Origin: Yersinia canariae
Lineage (GTDB): Bacteria; Pseudomonadota; Gammaproteobacteria; Enterobacterales; Enterobacteriaceae
Direction: 5' to 3'
NCBI RefSeq assembly: GCF_009831415.1
Contig: NZ_CP043727.1
Coordinates: 2,914,001-2,978,000 of the forward strand
Length of the DNA: 64,000 nucleotides
Each line of letters starts with the position of its first letter. Positions within the stretch are counted from its first letter, which is position 1. Positions 58,111-64,000 of the stretch are shown piece by piece. A model generated the notes under the pieces. It did no database searches, was not told where the DNA came from, and worked only from the letters and a program-made list of their open reading frames with translations. Position numbers and translations under genes: made by a program.

Positions 58111-59180
58111 TAATGCGATACTCCCAAAGTGATAGTGACGCCCTGCTGACGCAGAGTGTTGCCAACCAATTTACCGTCGCTCATCAGCCAGGCGACGGGT
58201 TGTGAAACACTGCCGACTCCCACCGTTTGGCGGACAAAATCAGAAGCAGGGAAACGTTGCTCATGGCGGCTCAGCTCGCCGACACTGAACAGTTCAAACG
58301 GCACCCGCCAACACTGGGCCAGTTGGTGTAGCGCAGGTTCGTCTTTTTTGATGGTGACACTGCCAATGGCGCGCAATGCCATGATATCAAAGTGATTTTC
58401 TGCCATTTGCTGTTGCAGTAACTCAACCAGCGTTTGCAGCGAAGTCGCCCGGCGGCACCCAATTCCCGCCACTACCCGGCGTGGTACCAGCTTATAAACA
58501 GGAAGCGCGGCGAGTTGCTCTGCGGGCAGCGGCAAGCTATCGCGCAAAGTGATACACACTAATGCGTCCAATTGCGGCAATGCATCCAGAGAGTCAACGG
58601 GGATAAACCCTCGGGTGTCGCAGCGGTCACGTTCGGCCAGCAGAGGGGTATCCCACCACAGCCCAACTTTTTGGCTGCTGACTAACATTTGATTGACCAC
58701 TTTGACTGCGTGGCGGAAATCCTGCATTTCGGCATCCAACTGGGTTGCCAGTGTGTCCAGCGCCGCCATTTCGTTAACATCCGTGGCGGTGGTTATCACC
58801 GGATCTGCGCCCAAAATGCCCGCCAGATAGCGGGTTAGCGTATTGGCTCCTCCCACATGGCCCGACAGCAAACTGATGACGTGTTGCCCGCGTTCATCAA
58901 TCACCACTACCGCAGGATCCGTCATTTTGTCATTCACCAGCGGCGCGATAACCCGCACGGTCAGGCCGATAGCCCCCACCACCACCAGCGCTGAATACTG
59001 TTTAAACGCCTCGCGCATGGTATCGCCAAAACTGCCGTTGAACGGTAAAAAGCCCGGCTCCAGCAGCTTGTCACTGGTAAAACAGGTCAGTGGCAAATGG
59101 GTTTTCAAACGCCGCGCCAGCCGTACGCCACCGGGAGTCAGGCAAAATACGGCTATTGATTCAGGCTTGACGATATTCAT
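58110..59180 (-). CDS. cbiG: Cobalt-precorrin-5A hydrolase CbiG
   Basis: CbiG opens the delta-lactone and releases the C-20 fragment as acetaldehyde. I chose the ATG at 59180 ([18 protein letters not shown]), which matches Salmonella CbiG and has GGGG upstream. It overlaps cbiF by 20 bp, and the frame continues to 59225. The 356-residue protein has the [14 protein letters not shown] stretch in the centre and the C-terminal [15 protein letters not shown] domain. Confidence 0.92.
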   Translation of the reverse strand: MNIVKPESIAVFCLTPGGVRLARRLKTHLPLTCFTSDKLLEPGFLPFNGSFGDTMREAFKQYSALVVVGAIGLTVRVIAPLVNDKMTDPAVVVIDERGQHVISLLSGHVGGANTLTRYLAGILGADPVITTATDVNEMAALDTLATQLDAEMQDFRHAVKVVNQMLVSSQKVGLWWDTPLLAERDRCDTRGFIPVDSLDALPQLDALVCITLRDSLPLPAEQLAALPVYKLVPRRVVAGIGCRRATSLQTLVELLQQQMAENHFDIMALRAIGSVTIKKDEPALHQLAQCWRVPFELFSVGELSRHEQRFPASDFVRQTVGVGSVSQPVAWLMSDGKLVGNTLRQQGVTITLGVSH

Positions 59181-59967
59181 GGCTGAACCCCGCGTCATAG
59201 AGTTTGGAATAGTGGTATTCATCACCGAGGAACGCCCCCACCAAAATCAGTGCAGTTTTATGAATCGCCGCCGCCTGAACCAACTCGGCGATATCCGCCA
59301 AGGTGCCGCGTACAGTGCGGCTTTCAGCCCATGTCGCTTTGTACACCACCGCAACCGGCGTAGTGGCGGGATAGCCGCCGGCAATTAAACGCTCGGCAAC
59401 GCGGTCCATTTCCTGCACTGACAAGAAAATAGCCATTGAAGTTTGGTGTGCTGCAAAGGCTTCCAGTTGCTCCAATGGCGGCATCGGGGTGCGCCCCTCG
59501 ATGCGGGTGATTATCAAACTTTGCGCCACTTCCGGTACGGTATATTCGACCCCCAGCTGCGCCGCAGCACCCAAGAAAGCACTGACCCCCGGCACGGAGA
59601 CAAAACCAATGCCGTGTTCGCCCAAGACCTCCCCCTGCTCACGAATCGAGCCGTACAATGAGAGGTCACCGGTTTGCAACCGCACCACCAGCTTGCCCGC
59701 GCGCACGCCATCCACCATCAACGTAATGATTTGCTCCAGATTCAAACCCGCACTGTCGTGGCACTCCGCTTGGGGGGAGCAATATTCCAGCAATTCGGTA
59801 TTGATGAGTGATCCGGCATAAATGACCACCTGAGCCTGTTGCAGCAAGCGGTAGCCTTTTAATGTAATCAGCTCTTTGTCACCCGGCCCAGCCCCAACAA
59901 ACCAGACTTTTTGCGTATCCCATGAGTGTGTAACAGGTGTCGGTACGGCATTAGGATGCTCAGACAT
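59161..59967 (-). CDS. cbiF: Cobalt-precorrin-4 C11-methyltransferase CbiF
   Basis: CbiF methylates C-11 of cobalt-precorrin-4. The 268-residue protein has the family signatures [40 protein letters not shown] and [10 protein letters not shown]. It has about 15 extra N-terminal residues before the conserved start; an internal start is possible but no better one is evident. It overlaps cbiT by 8 bp and cbiG by 20 bp. Confidence 0.93.
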   Translation of the reverse strand: MSEHPNAVPTPVTHSWDTQKVWFVGAGPGDKELITLKGYRLLQQAQVVIYAGSLINTELLEYCSPQAECHDSAGLNLEQIITLMVDGVRAGKLVVRLQTGDLSLYGSIREQGEVLGEHGIGFVSVPGVSAFLGAAAQLGVEYTVPEVAQSLIITRIEGRTPMPPLEQLEAFAAHQTSMAIFLSVQEMDRVAERLIAGGYPATTPVAVVYKATWAESRTVRGTLADIAELVQAAAIHKTALILVGAFLGDEYHYSKLYDAGFSHEYRQA

Positions 59968-60529
59968 TGCTCGCCTCCTTGTGGCAGGAAATAAGATAAG
60001 TAGGATTATTCGGTTTAAAATAGTGCCCGCTGCCCAGAGGGGTCAGAGTGGAGAGTTGCAGTTGCACACAATCCAACTCGCTGATGGCGCAGGTCTGTAA
60101 ATGGCTTAATGCATCATTGAGGTTATTGAGCAAAATAAAGGTCAGAACCAGACGACCTTTGGGGTTAAGCATCATTAATGACCAGTCGATAAGTTCGGCC
60201 AGATGGCCGCCGCTACCGCCAATAAAAATGGCATCGGCTTTATCAGCGACATACAGTGGTGCCACCCCGGCAATGATTTCTACCCGGCCACACCCAAGCC
60301 GCTGACGGTTTTCATCAATCAATTCAAGGGCTGCCGGATTGCGCTCAATGGCGGTCACCCGCAAATTTGGGAAGCGCAGTGCAGCCTCCAAAGCCACGCT
60401 GCCGGTTCCCGCGCCAACATCAATCAGGTGAATGGCGTCCGGCAATTCCAATCGTTCCAAGGCCAATGACCGTACTGCTTCTTTGGTCATCGGGACTTTT
60501 TGCCCGCGTAAGAACAGCTCATCTTTCAT
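59960..60529 (-). CDS. cbiT: Cobalt-precorrin-6B C15-methyltransferase (decarboxylating) CbiT
   Basis: CbiT methylates C-15 and decarboxylates the acetate chain at C-12. The 189-residue protein begins with [14 protein letters not shown] and shows the class I methyltransferase motif [13 protein letters not shown] and the [13 protein letters not shown] stretch. It overlaps cbiE by 11 bp. CbiE and CbiT are separate genes here, whereas other bacteria fuse them as CobL. Confidence 0.93.
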   Translation of the reverse strand: MKDELFLRGQKVPMTKEAVRSLALERLELPDAIHLIDVGAGTGSVALEAALRFPNLRVTAIERNPAALELIDENRQRLGCGRVEIIAGVAPLYVADKADAIFIGGSGGHLAELIDWSLMMLNPKGRLVLTFILLNNLNDALSHLQTCAISELDCVQLQLSTLTPLGSGHYFKPNNPTYLISCHKEASNV

Positions 60530-61121
60530 TGAGGATCACCACCACATTCATGTCATAACGGGCTGCCACTTGATCTGCCGGCAGGCGATGGATGCGTTCG
60601 TTGGTTTGCGAAAGGTTTTCACCAATAATTAAGGTGCGAGATAGGCCGCGCTGGTGCAGTGCATCCGCAATGGCCCGTGGGCCAATAACCCCATCGGTCA
60701 CCATCGCCACTTTGTCGTGCTGGAAGATCCAGTCAAAATCGGGTTCTCGGCCATGGCTGCTGGTCAGGAAAATGTCATTCATATCCAGTGCCACTTTGGC
60801 GCACAGATATTGAATCGCACTAATGCCGGGGACAATATGCAATTCCTCTGCACTGAAGTTGGCCGCCAGTAATTTTCCGATGCCATAAAGCAGAGGGTCT
60901 CCCGAGGCCAGTACAACAATGGCGCGATTCTTATTACTGTCCAGCCACTCTAATAACCCCAGCAGATCAGCATCCAGCAAGCGAGATTCTTTGGTATTAC
61001 CACTGAATGTGGCCAGATGGCGTTTGCCACCAATCAGCACCTCGGCTTGATCGATTGCCCATCGCGCTTGTGAAGTCAGATAGTGAGTATCACCAGGGCC
61101 AATGCCCACCACCGTAATCAT
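60519..61121 (-). CDS. cbiE: Cobalt-precorrin-7 C5-methyltransferase CbiE
   Basis: CbiE methylates C-5 of cobalt-precorrin-7. The 200-residue protein starts [15 protein letters not shown] and shows [14 protein letters not shown], the SAM-binding loops of the family, and [11 protein letters not shown]. The start overlaps the cbiD stop by 4 bp, and the end overlaps cbiT. Confidence 0.93.
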   Translation of the reverse strand: MITVVGIGPGDTHYLTSQARWAIDQAEVLIGGKRHLATFSGNTKESRLLDADLLGLLEWLDSNKNRAIVVLASGDPLLYGIGKLLAANFSAEELHIVPGISAIQYLCAKVALDMNDIFLTSSHGREPDFDWIFQHDKVAMVTDGVIGPRAIADALHQRGLSRTLIIGENLSQTNERIHRLPADQVAARYDMNVVVILNER

Positions 61122-62284
61122 CGGAGCGCCTCCACAATCTCATCCAATGGCCGGCTACTGCCCAGCACCTGATTATCAAAAGAGAATAAAATGGCGTCAC
61201 ACTGGGGTGGATTAACAGAAAAACGCATCATTTCGGCGACCCGTTCGCAGATACGCTCCGCAATGCGCGAATACACCTCCTGCCAGCCCTGGTCGGCGAT
61301 TAATTCCATTGCCGCCTCTGTGGTATCACACTGATTAACTTCAAGTAATAGAGCATGTGGTGCTCCCAGCAATGCCAGATGCGCCACCAATGTTTCCATA
61401 CGCCCATCGGCAATATGGCTGTGGGTGTGGAAAATACCGGCGGCCACTTTGACGAGTTTTCCGGGGTGTCCAACCAGCAAAACATGGCGGAATCCCAAGC
61501 GCACAGTTTCTTGCAACATATAGCCGACGAAATTACTCATGGTGACCACCCGTTGGCTATCCAGCCCCAAATGGTCGCGAACAAAGCGCTCGCCGTGATT
61601 ACCCGGCACCAGAATGACGCGGTCTTCACCCGCCGCCCGTTTCATCTCCAACTCCAGCGCCAGTGAGCGTTTCCAACTCTCTTCTGACATCGGCGTCACG
61701 ATGCCGGTGGTGCCGATGATGGAAATCCCCCCCAGAATACCCAGCCGCCCGTTGTAAGTTTTTTTCGCCCGTTCAACCCCTTCTGGCGCAAAAATTTCTA
61801 TCTCCGCGCCGCGTAATGGGCCGATGACCTCGCGCACTGCGGCTTCAATAGTCTGGCGCGGGGTGCGGTTAATGGCGCTGCTGCCCACCGGCAGACCAAT
61901 ACCTTTACGAGTGACAGTTCCCATCCCTTCGCCACCACGGAGGGTAATTTCGGTTTGTTCAGTCAGTATTACGCGAGCAAAAATCAGCATGCCGTGGGTG
62001 GCATCGACATCATCGCCACCGTCCTTACGGATAGCCGCCGTCGCCTGTTGGCCTTCAATCAGCGGCTGCTCGACATTCAGGCACAGGGTGACGCCAGAGG
62101 GAGTGACGATAGAGACCTGATCAATCACTTGCTGGCGCAGCACCATCAGCGCGGCCACTTTTGCCGCCGCAGTGGCACACGAACCCGTGGTATAGCCTTT
62201 TCGGTATTGCTTGCCGTTGTGCCAAATGCTGTCTAATGGTTGGTTTTGCTGCGCGATATCATCACTGGCCAGACTGTTACTCAT
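61118..62284 (-). CDS. cbiD: Cobalt-precorrin-5B C1-methyltransferase CbiD
   Basis: CbiD methylates C-1 in the anaerobic pathway. It is unrelated to the other methyltransferases. The 388-residue protein shows [17 protein letters not shown] near residue 28, [36 protein letters not shown] and [20 protein letters not shown], all typical of CbiD. It overlaps cbiC and cbiE by 4 bp each. Confidence 0.94.
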   Translation of the reverse strand: MSNSLASDDIAQQNQPLDSIWHNGKQYRKGYTTGSCATAAAKVAALMVLRQQVIDQVSIVTPSGVTLCLNVEQPLIEGQQATAAIRKDGGDDVDATHGMLIFARVILTEQTEITLRGGEGMGTVTRKGIGLPVGSSAINRTPRQTIEAAVREVIGPLRGAEIEIFAPEGVERAKKTYNGRLGILGGISIIGTTGIVTPMSEESWKRSLALELEMKRAAGEDRVILVPGNHGERFVRDHLGLDSQRVVTMSNFVGYMLQETVRLGFRHVLLVGHPGKLVKVAAGIFHTHSHIADGRMETLVAHLALLGAPHALLLEVNQCDTTEAAMELIADQGWQEVYSRIAERICERVAEMMRFSVNPPQCDAILFSFDNQVLGSSRPLDEIVEALR

Positions 62285-62913
62285 ATCGCCCCCCGTAACT
62301 GGTAGAGGATGGCGTTGATAATCGCCGCCGCCACATTACTCCCCCCTTTGCGCCCCAGAGCGGCAATGCAGGGCAGGTCACTTGCCGCCAACGCATCTTT
62401 GGATTCCGCCGCGCCGACAAAGCCGACCGGCACGCCAATCACCGCCACTGGAGTCACTTGGCGCTCTAACAAACGAAATAACGCCGTCGGCGCATTGCCG
62501 AACACAAACAGTTTTTCGCCCGGTTCCGCCAACGCAACATCCACCGCCGCCATCGAGCGGGTAATGCCCTGCATCGGCGCATCGGCTACCACGCGCGGGT
62601 CACTGATATAGCAGCGGCACTCGCATCCCATCTGCTTGAGCAGTGTTTTATTGATGCCCGACATCGCCATAGTGGTATCGGTGTATAACGTGCATCCTCG
62701 GCGCAGCCCCTCGGCAATGTGAGTCAGTACATCGGGTGAGAAATACAAAATATCCAACCAGTCAAAATCTGCTGTGGTATGGATAACCCGCTTGATCACC
62801 GCCTCGTGCATCTCACTGGCAAAATGAGTGCCGGGTCGTTCAGTGGCAATAATATCGCCGATAATGGCAAAGCTATTTTGCTCAATTTCTTGCGGATTCT
62901 TTATATAGCTCAT
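62281..62913 (-). CDS. cbiC: Cobalt-precorrin-8 methylmutase CbiC
   Basis: CbiC moves the C-11 methyl group to C-12, giving cobyrinic acid. The 210-residue protein has the catalytic His in [11 protein letters not shown] near residue 45, the [11 protein letters not shown] stretch and [18 protein letters not shown], all typical of the family. It lies 10 bp after cbiB. Confidence 0.94.
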   Translation of the reverse strand: MSYIKNPQEIEQNSFAIIGDIIATERPGTHFASEMHEAVIKRVIHTTADFDWLDILYFSPDVLTHIAEGLRRGCTLYTDTTMAMSGINKTLLKQMGCECRCYISDPRVVADAPMQGITRSMAAVDVALAEPGEKLFVFGNAPTALFRLLERQVTPVAVIGVPVGFVGAAESKDALAASDLPCIAALGRKGGSNVAAAIINAILYQLRGAI

Positions 62914-62923
62914 GGGGTTATCC

Positions 62924-63883
62924 TTATAAAATGCCGGCCAACAGCAGCCGAGCCAATGCGAATAGTAAAAGGGCCAATAACGACGCCATCATCATCAAGT
63001 GAATACTGCGCGGAATATCACTCAGGGCCACTTCACGCCGCTCATCACCCATCCAAGGTTTTTCTACTCGCTCGCCAAAGTAATCATTCGGGCCGCCAAG
63101 GCGGATGCCCAAAGCTCCGGCAACCGTGGCTTCTGACCAAGCACAATTCGGGCTAGAGTGTTGATAGCGATCACGCCAGCCAATACGTAGCGCCTGACGA
63201 TAATCGGCCTGAATCAACCAAGCTGCGGCACTCAATAACAACCAACTCAAGCGCGCAGGGATCCAATTTGCCAAATCATCCATTCGCGCAGACACATAAC
63301 CAATTGACCGATATTTCGGCGTTTTGTATCCCACCATCGAATCAAGGGTATTCATCGCTTTGTAGGCCATTGCCAACGGCGCGCCGCCCAACATTAGGAA
63401 AAATAGCGGCGCAATCACGCCATCGACACTGTTCTCCGCCACGGTTTCCACCACCGCACGAGTAATTTGTGGTTTCTCCAGTTGCGAGGTATCACGTCCG
63501 ACAATCCATGACAGCTTTTCGCGGCTTTGTGCCAAAGACCCCTGCTTTAGCGCAGCAAAAACCAACAGTGCCGCGTCACTCAAGCAGCGCCCGGCCAACA
63601 AGGTGTAAATCATCCATACTTGCGCTAGCCAGCCGAGCCACGGGTTAATCTCTGTCATCAACCATAAAAATCCCCAACTGGTCAGCCCGGTGATACCGAC
63701 CACCAGCAACCACAGCACTGCCCCGCCCCACTTCAGTGCTCGCTCGCTGCGGCAGACCGCGCGGATGGCCCGTTGCAGCACCGTAATCAGGTTGCCAATC
63801 CAGCGCACCGGATGCGGCCAGTGCGGTGGGTCACCAAGCCAATGGTCTAATAAGAAAGCAACAAACCATGCGATCAAGGTCAT
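62924..63883 (-). CDS. cbiB: Adenosylcobinamide-phosphate synthase CbiB
   Basis: CbiB attaches the aminopropanol arm to adenosylcobyric acid in the inner membrane. I chose the ATG at 63883 (MTLIAWFVAF), which overlaps the cbiA stop as ATGA; the frame continues through cbiA but that is shadow coding. The 319-residue protein equals the Salmonella length and shows LDHWLGDPPHWPHPVRWIG, ETVAENSVDGVIAPLFF and KAMNTLDSMVGYK, with about five membrane segments. Confidence 0.94.
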   Translation of the reverse strand: MTLIAWFVAFLLDHWLGDPPHWPHPVRWIGNLITVLQRAIRAVCRSERALKWGGAVLWLLVVGITGLTSWGFLWLMTEINPWLGWLAQVWMIYTLLAGRCLSDAALLVFAALKQGSLAQSREKLSWIVGRDTSQLEKPQITRAVVETVAENSVDGVIAPLFFLMLGGAPLAMAYKAMNTLDSMVGYKTPKYRSIGYVSARMDDLANWIPARLSWLLLSAAAWLIQADYRQALRIGWRDRYQHSSPNCAWSEATVAGALGIRLGGPNDYFGERVEKPWMGDERREVALSDIPRSIHLMMMASLLALLLFALARLLLAGIL

Positions 63884-64000
63884 AGCACACCCCGGGCTGC
63901 CGTCAGCCAGCCATCCAATAAACCGGGGCGCTGAGCAAAGTGAATATGCAGGTAGCTGGCCTGAGTACGTTGCACTTGATAACCACTGCGCCAACTCTGG
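63880..64000 (-). CDS. cbiA: Cobyrinic acid a,c-diamide synthase CbiA, C-terminal end (partial)
   Basis: Only the last 39 codons lie in the window; the gene continues past base 64000. The reading GYQVQRTQASYLHIHF followed by a short tail fits the end of the CbiA amidotransferase domain, including the conserved His-X-His near its terminus. The stop TGA overlaps the cbiB ATG by 4 bp. Position before cbiB agrees with the cbiAB order in Salmonella. The call rests on this short stretch and on context. Confidence 0.8.
   Translation of the reverse strand, partial: QSWRSGYQVQRTQASYLHIHFAQRPGLLDGWLTAARGVL

Noticed and set aside
47911..64000. Cobalamin riboswitch
   Set aside because: The operon start before cbiA lies outside the window. 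None of the short intergenic gaps inside the visible part could hold a riboswitch of about 200 nt.

Overview
The window is chromosomal DNA of a gamma-proteobacterium of the order Enterobacterales, and the whole picture points to Yersinia, most likely an enterocolitica-type (non-pestis) species. The reasons are moderate GC with AT-rich intergenic gaps, protein sequences closely similar to those of E. coli and Salmonella, an ERIC-like remnant and a MITE-like palindrome of the type common in yersiniae, tRNA-Asn genes carrying the attachment sequence of the high-pathogenicity island, and a complete anaerobic cobalamin operon. The species cannot be fixed from the sequence alone.

Region by region. 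(1) 1-3049 (+): a DctPQM-type TRAP transporter. (2) 3233-12770: a complete citrate-fermentation locus, citCDEFXGT on the minus strand and, divergently, the citAB two-component system. (3) 12972-21211 (+): the sugar-phosphate sensing system uhpABC, followed not by uhpT but by the ABC transporter afuABC, which is probably its target. (4) 21360-33289: two identical tRNA-Asn transcription units in direct orientation, 11,768 bp apart. Between them lie an EvgAS/BvgAS-like response regulator and hybrid sensor kinase and a five-gene chaperone-usher fimbrial operon. (5) 33322-34988: a divergent SDR oxidoreductase/TetR pair around a palindromic operator. (6) 35480-38557: an autotransporter. (7) 38654-39628 (-): an orphan cheV. 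(8) 39877-44298 (-): a DeoR-controlled catabolic cluster with an unusual PTS EIIC-like membrane protein, a TIM-barrel sugar-phosphate lyase-like enzyme, a Cof-type phosphatase and the regulator. (9) 44742-46172 (-) yeeO (MATE exporter) and 46468-47832 (+) argG. (10) 47911 to the window end (-): cbiA(partial)BCDETFGHJKLMNQOP-cobUS-cobC-cobT, the oxygen-independent B12 pathway with its cobalt importer. The operon promoter, and any cobalamin riboswitch, would lie beyond base 64000.

How the genes fit together. Most of the window supports life in an anoxic, nutrient-variable gut: citrate uptake and cleavage under CitAB, sensing and import of hexose phosphates by Uhp/Afu, another sugar or sugar-acid operon under DeoR, and anaerobic B12 synthesis. 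Adhesion functions (the fimbriae with their own phosphorelay, and the autotransporter) are interleaved at the tRNA-Asn loci. The most notable observations are: a ~60-nt repeated element found twice with compensatory base changes in a GNRA-capped hairpin; a shared 8-5-8 inverted-repeat operator candidate upstream of both the EvgA-like regulator and the fimbrial operon; the replacement of uhpT by afuABC; and an EIIC-like protein with a fused soluble domain but no partner EIIA/EIIB.
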